Shown here: piece by piece, positions 26,500 through 34,767 of the stretch | Layout: each line of letters starts with the position of its first letter | Position numbering within the stretch: the stretch's first letter is position 1 | Assembly (NCBI GenBank): GCA_902557155.1 | Contig: CACDYR010000003.1 | Coordinates: 1 to 64,000, forward strand | Reading direction: 5' to 3' | DNA from: an uncultured Pelagibacteraceae bacterium | GTDB lineage: Bacteria > Pseudomonadota > Alphaproteobacteria > Pelagibacterales > Pelagibacteraceae | Length of the DNA: 64,000 bases | Made by a program: the position numbers and the translations under genes | The notes under the pieces: generated by a model | The model's input: the letters and a program-made list of their open reading frames with translations, nothing else | What the model was told of the DNA's origin: nothing | Databases searched by the model: none

Positions 26500-27351
26500 G
26501 TGATTTTGAAAAAAGTTTCAATATATATACCTGCTTATAATGCTGAAAAGACAATCAAACAAACTATAAACTCTGTTATAAATCAAACGTATCAATTTGA
26601 TGAAATAATCATCATAGATGATAATTCTTCAGATGATACCTATAAAATCATAAACCAATTTGAAAATATCAAATTAATTAAAAACAAACAGAACATGGGT
26701 TTGGGATATAACCGAAATTTAGGTATTAAAACTAGTAATAATGAAATTGTTGCATCTATTGATGCAGATGTAGTTTTAGATCCAGAATGGCTAAATACAA
26801 TTATTAAAAATTTTCAAAGTGAAGACAATATCATGTGTGGTGGCAAAATGACTGAAAAATTAGTTGAAAATAAGTTTAATGCATGGAGAGCAAAATACTA
26901 CTCTCAAAACTGGGGGCAGAATGATTTAGATAATCCACCGTTTTTATTTGGGTGTAACACAATTCAATCAAAAAATATTTGGGAAGATGTTGGTGGTTAT
27001 GATGAAAAATTATTAACAAATGGTGAGGATATAGATTATGCAAATAAGATTAAATCTATTTCTAAATTTAAACTTAAATATTGTTCTAAAGCATTATGTG
27101 AACACATGCAAAATGACAATCTGGACTCTCTTTCTAGAAGAGTTTGGAGATATCATTCTTTTGGATATAAAATCAAAAAACCTTCAATTTATAAAACTCT
27201 AAAATTATCTATTAAACAACTCAAATTTTTTTTTAGTAGATCATTTAAAGATTTATTAAAATTTAATTTATATTTCATTTATATAAATTTTATTATTCTT
27301 GTTAATTTTATAAAATTAGAGCATATAAATTACAAAAATAGTAAAAAATGA
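26500..27351 (+). CDS. Glycosyltransferase family 2 (GTG start)
   Basis: 283 residues. 'VSIYIPAYNAEKTIKQTINSVINQ' and 'IIIDDNSSDDTYKII' form the nucleotide-sugar site, 'SIDADVVLDPEWL' supplies the metal-binding motif, and 'TNGEDIDYANKIK' is the catalytic-base region. A hydrophobic C-terminal segment (about 255-275) may tether it to the membrane. The GTG at 26500 gives the full GT2 N-terminus; the overlapping ATG at 26498 is out of frame and hits TGA at once. First gene of a tightly overlapping plus-strand glycan cluster running to 32555. Confidence 0.8.
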   Translation: MILKKVSIYIPAYNAEKTIKQTINSVINQTYQFDEIIIIDDNSSDDTYKIINQFENIKLIKNKQNMGLGYNRNLGIKTSNNEIVASIDADVVLDPEWLNTIIKNFQSEDNIMCGGKMTEKLVENKFNAWRAKYYSQNWGQNDLDNPPFLFGCNTIQSKNIWEDVGGYDEKLLTNGEDIDYANKIKSISKFKLKYCSKALCEHMQNDNLDSLSRRVWRYHSFGYKIKKPSIYKTLKLSIKQLKFFFSRSFKDLLKFNLYFIYINFIILVNFIKLEHINYKNSKK

Positions 27352-28370
27352 AAATATTAATTACAGGTGGTTGTGGTTTTGTAGGAGCTAATATTGCTTT
27401 ATTCCTGAATTCAAAAGGTTATAAAATTGAATCTTTAGATAATCTATCAAGAAAAGGATCAAATTATAACCTTAATTTATTGAAACAAAACAAAATCAAA
27501 AATTATAAAATTGATATTAGTAATTATAAAAAATTATCTAAATTACCTAAATATGACCTAGTAATAGATTGCTGTGCTGAAGCAGCAGTTGAAGTTTCAA
27601 GAAAAAATATTGATAAAGTAATTAATACTAATTTAATAGGTACACTTAATGTTTTAAAAAAAGTTAAACAAGACTCTTCAAAAATCTTATTTCTTTCCAG
27701 TAGTAGAATTTATCCTATAAATGAAAGTAACAAATTAATTAAAAGTAATTTAATTAAAAAAAAAATTATACAAAAAAAAATGTTTGGAGAAAAAGATAAT
27801 ATTCAAGGAGCCAAAACTATTTATGGATTAACTAAGTTGACCTCTGAAATGTTGATTGAGGAATTTGCTTATGCTTTTAAAATTAAATACTTAATTAATA
27901 GATGTGGAGTAATATCAGGACCTTTGCAATTTGGAAAACAAGATCAAGGATTTGTAAGTTTATGGGTTTGGAATCATTTAAATAAAAAAAATATGAAATA
28001 TATAGGTTTTGGAGGTAATGGCTTTCAACTTAGAGACGTTTTGCACATAAATGATTTATGTGAGCTTATACTTAAACAAATCAAAAAATTTAACAAAATA
28101 AACAATAAATTATTTACTGTTGGCGGTTCTTGGAAAAGCAATACTTCACTAAAAGAATTAACTAAAATATGTGAAAAAATTACTAATAATAAGATTGTTT
28201 TTAAAAAGGTTAAAAAAACATCAATTTACGATATTCCTTATTATATAAGTGATAACAGGATTGTATCAAATGTTTACAAATGGAAACCCAAAAATAATAT
28301 ATTTAATGTTGTTAATGATATGTATTTATGGTTAAAAAAAAATAAATCTAAATTAAAGAAATATTTCTAA
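27348..28370 (+). CDS. NAD-dependent nucleotide-sugar epimerase (CDP-paratose 2-epimerase-like)
   Basis: 340 residues, extended SDR. 'ILITGGCGFVGANIALFL' binds NAD, followed by 'ESLDNLSRKGSN', characteristic of the CDP-tyvelose/paratose 2-epimerase group, and 'YGLTKLTSEML' with YxxxK. It probably interconverts a nucleotide-activated deoxysugar for surface polysaccharide. It overlaps its neighbours by 4 and 1 bp. An A10 run and an A9 run sit close together near codon 140. Sugar specificity is not certain. Confidence 0.7.
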   Translation: MKILITGGCGFVGANIALFLNSKGYKIESLDNLSRKGSNYNLNLLKQNKIKNYKIDISNYKKLSKLPKYDLVIDCCAEAAVEVSRKNIDKVINTNLIGTLNVLKKVKQDSSKILFLSSSRIYPINESNKLIKSNLIKKKIIQKKMFGEKDNIQGAKTIYGLTKLTSEMLIEEFAYAFKIKYLINRCGVISGPLQFGKQDQGFVSLWVWNHLNKKNMKYIGFGGNGFQLRDVLHINDLCELILKQIKKFNKINNKLFTVGGSWKSNTSLKELTKICEKITNNKIVFKKVKKTSIYDIPYYISDNRIVSNVYKWKPKNNIFNVVNDMYLWLKKNKSKLKKYF

Positions 28371-29431
28371 TGTCTGTTGCTATTATTACTGGTTCTACTG
28401 GATTGGTTGGATCTGAAACTGTTAATTTTTTTCACGACAAAGGTTTTGATGTTGTAGGAATTGATAATAATTTAAGAAAATTTTTCTTTGGAAAAAATGG
28501 ATCTACAAATTGGGTAAAATCCAAACTATTAAAAAGAAATAAAAATTTTGTAAATTTTAATCTAGATATTAGAAATTTTGATAAGTTAAATAAAATATTT
28601 AAAAAATATTCAAAAAAGATCTCTATAATAATTCATTGTGCAGCTCAACCTTCTCATGATTATGGAAAAAATTACCCTTTTTTAGATTTTAATGTAAATG
28701 CTACTGGAACACTTAATTTGTTAGAATTAACAAAAAAGTATTGCCCCAATGCTCCATTTATTTTTATGTCAACAAATAAAGTTTATGGAGACAATCCAAA
28801 TAAATTAAAAATTATAGAAAAAAAAACAAGGTGGGAATTAAAAAAAACAGATAAAAATTTTAAAGGTATAAAAGAAGATTTTTCTATTGATAATGCAACT
28901 CATAGTTTTTTTGGTGTTTCAAAAACTTATGCAGATTTAATTGTTCAAGAATATGGAAAAAATGTTGGTTTAAAAACTGTATGTTTTAGAGGTGGTTGTA
29001 TCACTGGACCTAATCATAGTGGTGCTAGTCTTCATGGTTTCTTATCTTATTTAGTCAAAGCTAGTTTAAATTATAAAAAATATAATCTAATTGGTTATAA
29101 AGGAAAGCAAGTTAGAGATAATTTACATAGCTTAGATTTAGTAAATTGTTTTTGGGAATTTTATAAAAAACCAAAGTATGGTGAAGTTTATAATATTGGT
29201 GGAGGCAGATATTCTAATTGCTCAATTATTGAAGCTTTAGATTTGGTGGAAGATTTAGCAAAAATTAAAATTAAAAGAAAAATGATTAAATCACCAAGAG
29301 TTGGTGATCATATATGGTACATAACAAATCTTAGTAAATTTAAAAAACACTATCCTAATTGGAAACAACAATATAATACTAAAAAAATTATAAAGGAACT
29401 TATAGAAAATAGCTCTCATGAATCTAACTAA
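28370..29431 (+). CDS. NAD-dependent epimerase/dehydratase, nucleotide-sugar modifying
   Basis: 353 residues. 'AIITGSTGLVGSETVNFFHDKG', 'GIDNNLRKFFFGKNGST', 'FMSTNKVYGDNP' and the 'FGVSKTYADLIV' YxxxK motif place it in extended SDRs of the CDP-paratose 2-epimerase-like type, distinct from the preceding paralogue. Two such enzymes in a row suggest successive steps on one sugar or two related sugars. It overlaps the FkbM-like gene by 14 bp. The product is not readable. Confidence 0.72.
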   Translation: MSVAIITGSTGLVGSETVNFFHDKGFDVVGIDNNLRKFFFGKNGSTNWVKSKLLKRNKNFVNFNLDIRNFDKLNKIFKKYSKKISIIIHCAAQPSHDYGKNYPFLDFNVNATGTLNLLELTKKYCPNAPFIFMSTNKVYGDNPNKLKIIEKKTRWELKKTDKNFKGIKEDFSIDNATHSFFGVSKTYADLIVQEYGKNVGLKTVCFRGGCITGPNHSGASLHGFLSYLVKASLNYKKYNLIGYKGKQVRDNLHSLDLVNCFWEFYKKPKYGEVYNIGGGRYSNCSIIEALDLVEDLAKIKIKRKMIKSPRVGDHIWYITNLSKFKKHYPNWKQQYNTKKIIKELIENSSHESN

Positions 29432-30242
29432 ATTTAGTTACGCTTATTCACGACATGGTTTAGTTGGATTTATAAATGTATTATTTGGAAAGCTTGGCTT
29501 TAAATACCGAATGAATACTCCATTAGATAGAATTATCTTTTACCATGGAAATAAGATAGAAAATCTTTCAAAAAATAAAATTTTAAACGGATCTTATAAA
29601 AACACCCATTTAGAAATAAATAAAAATTGGAATAGTTATGATACAGCCTCAAAATTTTTGGGTATGTATGAAAAAGAAATTCAAGATGAAATAATCGAAA
29701 TTCAAAGAAATAAAAAAAATAAAAAGAAGTATTTCGTCAATTTAGGTGCAGGTGAAGGTTATCATTTAATAGGATTATTAAAAAAAAAATTATTTAAATT
29801 TGGTGTCGCTTATGAAATTGATCCTAATGCAAAAAGAATATTAAAAGAAAATTTAGTTAAGAATAAAATTTCAAAAAAAACATCAATACTTAATAAAGCA
29901 GATGAAAATTTTTTAGAGGACTCTTTTCCTAAAAACCTCAGACTTAAAGATTGCTTTTTTTTAATAGATATTGAAGGTGATGAATTTAAAATATTAAATA
30001 AATATAATTTAAATAAACTTAAAAAATCAGTCATGATAATTGAATTACATGATTTTTATTTTTCTCCAAAAAAGTTGATTTCTCAATTAAAAAAAATTTT
30101 TAAAACAAAAATTCTTACCACAGGAAATAGAGATTTAAGCAACTATAAATTGATTGAAAATTTACATGATACTGAAAAATGGCTTTTAGTAAATGAGGGT
30201 CGCCCAAAAAAAATGTATTGGATAGTTTGTTTACCAAGGTAA
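29418..30242 (+). CDS. FkbM-like SAM-dependent methyltransferase
   Basis: 274 residues. 'KYFVNLGAGEGYHLIGLL' is a SAM-binding motif I, 'AYEIDPNAKRIL' motif II, and 'FFLIDIEGDEFKILN' the FkbM acidic strand. The family O-methylates sugars and polyketides, so methylation of a glycan is the most likely job given the neighbouring epimerases. It overlaps the upstream epimerase and ends 1 bp before the PQQ-type sugar dehydrogenase homologue. The first 60 residues show no recognisable domain. Confidence 0.65.
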   Translation: MNLTKFSYAYSRHGLVGFINVLFGKLGFKYRMNTPLDRIIFYHGNKIENLSKNKILNGSYKNTHLEINKNWNSYDTASKFLGMYEKEIQDEIIEIQRNKKNKKKYFVNLGAGEGYHLIGLLKKKLFKFGVAYEIDPNAKRILKENLVKNKISKKTSILNKADENFLEDSFPKNLRLKDCFFLIDIEGDEFKILNKYNLNKLKKSVMIIELHDFYFSPKKLISQLKKIFKTKILTTGNRDLSNYKLIENLHDTEKWLLVNEGRPKKMYWIVCLPR

Positions 30243-30243
30243 A

Positions 30244-31548
30244 ATGAAAATTAAATTTTTAGTATCAGCTTTAATTCTATTTTTAATAATTACTTCCTTT
30301 TTTACATTTAATTATATAAATAAAAAAAAACAAAAAATTTTAAATCTAGAAAATCAGATTGTTGATCTTAAAATTGAAAAAGGAAATGTAGAAGATAAGA
30401 TTGGGTTTATCCCATTTAAATATCTTGAAAATTTTAAATTAGAAATTTTTGATAATTCTCTACTTTTAAAAAAATATAAAACAAATTTATTAAATTTTAC
30501 AAAAGGATTTAATGGAAAAGGTAGTTCTTATTTAGAATTTTTTAACAATCAATTGTATCTGGTCACTGCTAATGGATTAGTTGCAAAAACAAGTCTAGAA
30601 AGTTTTGATTCTGATGAATTTAATATGCAAGTAGTAAAGACTAATCTAAATGAATTTTTAAATCAAAAAAAAATGTTCACTCAATTAGCTTATGGAGTTA
30701 AAGATATTATGATTGAAAATGATAAAATTTATATCTCATACACAGATGAAATTAAGAACGATTGTTTTAATATATCTTTATTAGAGGGCAAAATTTTAAA
30801 TGATAAAATTAATTTTAAATATTTCTTTAAACCAAACAGCTGTATTAAAAAAGATATAGAACGAAATTTTTCACTTCACCAATCTGGAGGTAGAATAGTT
30901 AATCTGGATAATGATAATTTACTACTTTCAATAGGTGAGTTTAGATCTAGGCTTCTTGCTCAAAACGCTAAAAGTATAAATGGAAAAATCATTAAAATTA
31001 ATAAAAAAAATAAAAATATTAAAATTGTTTCAATGGGGCATAGAAATCCTCAAGGACTATTTTTGGATAAAGATACTAGCTATATTTATACTTCTGAACA
31101 TGGTCCAAAGGGTGGTGATGAAATTAATATTATTATAAATAAAGAAAAAATTCAGAACTTTGGTTGGCCTATTTCATCATATGGAGAACATTATGAACGT
31201 CCTGGAGAAGATAACTCAACACTTTATAAATCTGCACCTCTTCATAAATCTCATGCAAATTATGGTTTTATTGAACCTGAAAAAAATTTTACTCCTTCTA
31301 TAGGAATTTCAGAATTGATTTTATTGAATTTTTTAAAACAAAAAACATTAATTGTTAGTTCTATGGGAAAAGATATTTCTGAAGGAGATATGTCTTTACA
31401 TATATATAAAGTACATGATGGAAGCCTTAAAAACCATAAAGTAATACCAATCAATGAAAGGGTAAGAGACATGATTTATATAGAAAAAAAAAATATGATA
31501 TTTCTATTTCTCGAAAGTAGCACTAGTATTGGTGTGATTAAATTATAG
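30244..31548 (+). CDS. PQQ-dependent aldose dehydrogenase-like beta-propeller, membrane-anchored
   Basis: 434 residues. One N-terminal TM helix (about 5-25) followed by a short coiled region, then a six-bladed propeller like soluble glucose/aldose dehydrogenases (GSDH; YliI). 'GHRNPQGLFLD', 'SEHGPKGGDEINII' and 'NFGWPISSYGEHY' contain the usual catalytic-His and PQQ/calcium-site regions. It would act in the periplasm. In a glycan gene cluster it may instead be a catalytically altered relative acting on a glycan or lipid. Ends 2 bp before the Ldh2-family gene. Confidence 0.72.
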   Translation: MKIKFLVSALILFLIITSFFTFNYINKKKQKILNLENQIVDLKIEKGNVEDKIGFIPFKYLENFKLEIFDNSLLLKKYKTNLLNFTKGFNGKGSSYLEFFNNQLYLVTANGLVAKTSLESFDSDEFNMQVVKTNLNEFLNQKKMFTQLAYGVKDIMIENDKIYISYTDEIKNDCFNISLLEGKILNDKINFKYFFKPNSCIKKDIERNFSLHQSGGRIVNLDNDNLLLSIGEFRSRLLAQNAKSINGKIIKINKKNKNIKIVSMGHRNPQGLFLDKDTSYIYTSEHGPKGGDEINIIINKEKIQNFGWPISSYGEHYERPGEDNSTLYKSAPLHKSHANYGFIEPEKNFTPSIGISELILLNFLKQKTLIVSSMGKDISEGDMSLHIYKVHDGSLKNHKVIPINERVRDMIYIEKKNMIFLFLESSTSIGVIKL

Positions 31549-31550
31549 TT

Positions 31551-32555
31551 ATGAAAACACCAATTTTAAAAAAAACAGTAATTCAAATTTTTAAAAAATT
31601 TGGCTTAAGTAGAGATCATGCTTTAATTTCTACCAATGCATTAATTAATGCAGAATTAGTTGGTGCTTATGGTCATGGTTTATCTAGACTTAAGATGTAT
31701 TGTGATCGAATTTCTAAAAAAGTAATTAATCCAAAACCAAAAATTAAAATTAAAAAAATTTCTTCTTCTATTTCTCACATTGATGCAAATAATAGTATTG
31801 GTTTTGTTGCAGCTGATTTAGGAATTAAAACTGCAATTAGACATGCCCAAAAAACTGGAATAGGAATGGTAGCGGTTAAAAATAGTGGTCACTATGGTTT
31901 GTCTGGTTATTACGCTGAACAAGCAGTAAAAAAAAATTTAATTACAATGATATATACCAATGCTCCTCCAGCAGTTGCTCCACATGGTGCATTAAAAACT
32001 TTATTTGGAACAAATCCAATTTGTTTTGGATCCCCTACTGGTTCAAAAATTCCATTTATTTTAGATACATCAATTTCAATGATTAATAGAGGAAAAATTA
32101 GAGTTGCAGCGAGAAACAATCAATCAATTCCTGCGGGAGTTGCTTTAGATAAATTTGGCAAACCAACTACTGATGCAAAAAAAGCATTAGCGGGAGTTCA
32201 ATTACCAATTGCAGGTTTTAGAGGCTCAGGACTTGCTTGGATGGTAGATATATTAAGTGGAGTTTTGACTGGAGGAAACCACGCAGGAAGAGTTAAAGAT
32301 CCATTTGATGATTTTTCAGGTCCACAAAATATTGGACATTTATTTATTACTTTTAAAGCAAATTTATTTCAAAAAAATTACAACCAACGAATTAAAGATA
32401 ATATTAAAACAATAAAAAAACTTCCTAAGATAAAAGGTGTTAAGGAAATAATGTATCCAGGACAAAATAAATATGCCCGGTATAAAAATAACTCAAAAAA
32501 AGAAATTTCTATACCGGATATAATAAAGAAAGATTTGGAAATCTTAATAAGTTAA
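31551..32555 (+). CDS. Ldh2-family (malate/L-lactate/sulfolactate) NAD(P)-dependent dehydrogenase
   Basis: 334 residues. 'VKNSGHYGLSGYYAEQAV' contains the catalytic His, and 'GTNPICFGSPTG' and 'LAWMVDILSGVLTGG' are Ldh2/ComC motifs. Members oxidise or reduce 2-hydroxy acids such as malate, lactate, ureidoglycolate or (R)-sulfolactate. Its cluster is otherwise glycan-related, but a HisD/HpsN-like dehydrogenase lies about 3 kb away, so a sulfolactate role is one option. The end overlaps the convergent small TM gene by 12 bp. Substrate unknown. Confidence 0.75.
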   Translation: MKTPILKKTVIQIFKKFGLSRDHALISTNALINAELVGAYGHGLSRLKMYCDRISKKVINPKPKIKIKKISSSISHIDANNSIGFVAADLGIKTAIRHAQKTGIGMVAVKNSGHYGLSGYYAEQAVKKNLITMIYTNAPPAVAPHGALKTLFGTNPICFGSPTGSKIPFILDTSISMINRGKIRVAARNNQSIPAGVALDKFGKPTTDAKKALAGVQLPIAGFRGSGLAWMVDILSGVLTGGNHAGRVKDPFDDFSGPQNIGHLFITFKANLFQKNYNQRIKDNIKTIKKLPKIKGVKEIMYPGQNKYARYKNNSKKEISIPDIIKKDLEILIS

Positions 32556-32741
32556 CATCGTTAGAGCACCCAAAGAAACGATAACAGATGATAAAATTAT
32601 TGTTCGTTTAACTTTTTCCTTCTTTTTTTCTTCTAGAAGTCTTTGCTTTAGAACATCCACGTTAACCCTTTTCGGAGCTTCAACATATTGAGAGGGGGTC
32701 TCTACAATCTCGGATGTTCTATGTAAGCTTTCTGTACTCAT
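32544..32741 (-). CDS. Small C-tail-anchored membrane protein, paralogue-like to 16393-16602
   Basis: 65 residues: charged N-terminal half, a 'VNVDVLKQRLLEEKKKEKVKR' segment likely helical, and one C-terminal membrane helix ('TIILSSVIVSLGALTML'). The layout and the 'VNxxxL.QR...KR' element resemble the 69-residue gene at 16393. It is divergent from the double-HTH regulator (start at 32857) and may share its operator region. Function unknown. Confidence 0.55.
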   Translation of the reverse strand: MSTESLHRTSEIVETPSQYVEAPKRVNVDVLKQRLLEEKKKEKVKRTIILSSVIVSLGALTMLTY

Positions 32742-32797
32742 ATTTATTTTATAACTTTAATTTTAATCATTATAAGATCATTTATTACATACTAGGG

Positions 32798-32863
32798 TTG
32801 TCCATAATGGGTTGACTCTAAATATAAACTTGTTCATATTGGGTTTTTTTTTAAATATGAACA
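32798..32863. promoter_or_regulatory. Repeated operator-like sites upstream of the double-HTH regulator
   Basis: Two direct copies, TTGTCCATAATGGGTT (32798-32813) and TTGTTCATATTGGGTT (32830-32845), match at 14 of 16 positions and are 32 bp apart, about three helical turns. A third half-site lies in inverted orientation: TGTTCATATT (32831-32840) is perfectly complementary to AATATGAACA (32854-32863), which overlaps the probable ATG of the regulator. This arrangement fits autoregulation, and the divergent small TM gene could be controlled from the same sites. Confidence 0.6.
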
Positions 32864-33819
32864 CAATACCAAGTATATCTGAGCATATTGATGAGAAGAC
32901 AATCAATAAAGTAATTCAAGATAATTTTGCCGCACTGGCGCCCGCTTATTTTACTTTAACAAGTAACTGGTTTGTAAGAGCCTATGATCATTACAAAGAC
33001 ATAGATAAGTTTGTCCTCATTATATATTTGATACATCAAGACCTTATATATTTCAGACAAAATGGAGTAAAAATTAACTACGATACATTTTATAGGGATA
33101 AATCAATCGAAATTAATAAAATTAATATTTCAGACATTTCAAAAGATCTAGGAGTTCCAAAAGAAAGTATTAGAAGAAAAGTTTTAGAATTAGAAGAACA
33201 AAGAGTAATTAAAAGAACCGGTAAGAAAATATTTGTTGTTCGAGATACCCTTTACTCAGCAAAAGCAGTCGATACTCTTACTGAGGTTGCAAATATCTTG
33301 TATGAATTTAATAAAATTTTAAAAAAGGAAAAATTAGTAAATGAAGTTTATTCTCATAAAGAAATTATATTAGCAATAAAAGAAAATTTTTCTTACTGCT
33401 TGTATCAATTTAATAAATTTTGGTTTATTTTTATAAAAAGATGGAGAGAAGAATTAAAGGATTTAGAAGTTTTTGCAATCGGCATGGTTGTGCTAATAAA
33501 TACAATTAAAAATCCAAAATTTACTCCAAAAAAACTAAATTTAGACTCATATAGAAAAGAGATTCAGGGATCAGATAAAAGAGGAGTTAATGCCATGTCA
33601 ATTTCTGAGATAACTGGTATTCCTAGACCTACAGTTGTTAGAAAAATAAAATATTTAGTTGATAAAAAATTTCTTCATATAAATGATAAAAAATTAATTA
33701 CATACAATGCTAAAGATAGTGCTTTTGTAACAACAAAGGGAATGGTGAATAAAAATATGCTTAGCTTAAGCCATTTTATTTATAAAGTTTTTAATCAAAT
33801 AAGAATAATCAATACTTAA
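32857..33819 (+). CDS. DNA-binding protein with two winged-helix-like HTH motifs
   Basis: I prefer the ATG at 32857 (320 residues, MNTIPSISEHIDE) over the track's TTG at 32812, which would put the start inside an operator-like repeat. Two HTH segments can be seen: 'NISDISKDLGVPKESIRRKVLELEEQ' in the first half and 'MSISEITGIPRPTVVRKIKYLVDKK' near the C-terminus, both like MarR/DeoR-type recognition helices. Between them lies an aromatic-rich helical domain. No ligand domain is recognised. Repeated sites next to the start suggest it binds its own promoter. Its stop interlocks with that of the convergent BASS transporter gene. Confidence 0.65.
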   Translation: MNTIPSISEHIDEKTINKVIQDNFAALAPAYFTLTSNWFVRAYDHYKDIDKFVLIIYLIHQDLIYFRQNGVKINYDTFYRDKSIEINKINISDISKDLGVPKESIRRKVLELEEQRVIKRTGKKIFVVRDTLYSAKAVDTLTEVANILYEFNKILKKEKLVNEVYSHKEIILAIKENFSYCLYQFNKFWFIFIKRWREELKDLEVFAIGMVVLINTIKNPKFTPKKLNLDSYRKEIQGSDKRGVNAMSISEITGIPRPTVVRKIKYLVDKKFLHINDKKLITYNAKDSAFVTTKGMVNKNMLSLSHFIYKVFNQIRIINT

Positions 33820-34667
33820 TTAGACTTTCTTAAAAAATAAATAAAAATAAATCCTGTTATATACATGATTAGTGCATAAGCACCTGTTGGTAATGCATAC
33901 AATATATTAGTACCAAATATTTGCGTAGAGACAAATAATGCTAATGTACCATTTTGTAATCCACATTCTAAAGCAATACACTTCATTTGTTTAACACCTG
34001 AAGCAAAAGCTTTTGCAATATAATATGCAATGACCATCATTGAAATATTTAAAATTAAAGCAATTAGGCCTGCTTGTTTAATAAAGCTAATAAAATTTTC
34101 TCTTTCTGAATAAAAAGCTGCTACGAAAAAAACAGCGAATAAAATTATGTTAAGTTTATTAAATATTTCAACTTTGGAAGATATGAAATTTTCAGCAAAT
34201 TTTCTTATGATCATTCCTAAAATCACAGGCACAGTTACCACTAAGAACATTTTTAGTGCTATTCCTGTCATTGAAATATTTTGAGAAACTTCTGTTATCC
34301 CTAACATGTCTGCAGATGTAAAAATTATTAAAGGAACTGTAATTATACTTAATAAACTAATAACAGCAGTTAAAGATATTGATAATGCAACATCACCATC
34401 AGCAAATTTAGTCATTACATTAGACGTTACTCCTCCTGGTGCTGCAGCTATAATCATAACCCCTATTGCTATTTCAGGCGGTGTTTTTAAAATTAAAATT
34501 AATATGTAGGCTACAATTGGAAGAATTATTAATTGAGAAATAAAGCCGACAATAAAATCTTTTGGTGATTTGAATACTCTTCCAAAATCATCAAGTTTTA
34601 ATCCTAGGCCTAAGCCTAGCATAATCAAAGCCAATATGATTGGCGCAATTTTAGTTACAATTTCCAA
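33816..34667 (-). CDS. Bile acid:sodium symporter (BASS) family transporter
   Basis: 283 residues with about nine to ten TM helices. 'LALIMLGLGLGL' at the N-terminus, 'AAAPGGVTSNVMTKFADGDVALSISLTAVISLLS' and 'ALECGLQNGTLALF' are the two inverted-repeat crossover motifs of BASS proteins. Bacterial members co-transport organic anions (2-keto acids, sulfonated or sulfated molecules) with sodium. It lies beside the regulator and a phosphotransacetylase gene, so an organic acid substrate is likely; the identity cannot be read. Confidence 0.85.
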   Translation of the reverse strand: MEIVTKIAPIILALIMLGLGLGLKLDDFGRVFKSPKDFIVGFISQLIILPIVAYILILILKTPPEIAIGVMIIAAAPGGVTSNVMTKFADGDVALSISLTAVISLLSIITVPLIIFTSADMLGITEVSQNISMTGIALKMFLVVTVPVILGMIIRKFAENFISSKVEIFNKLNIILFAVFFVAAFYSERENFISFIKQAGLIALILNISMMVIAYYIAKAFASGVKQMKCIALECGLQNGTLALFVSTQIFGTNILYALPTGAYALIMYITGFIFIYFLRKSN

Positions 34668-34767
34668 AGTCTCCCCCGCTCAAGACTAATTATATAAACT
34701 TGTTAAATTTATATAAAGAATTTTTTTTTATATACATGTTAAGTTTTTTCACTTATTTGTAGAAAAA

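Noticed and set aside
32812-32856. TTG start of the double-HTH regulator
   Set aside because: It would begin within a repeated operator-like site and adds a hydrophobic N-terminus not expected for a DNA-binding protein; the ATG at 32857 is better.
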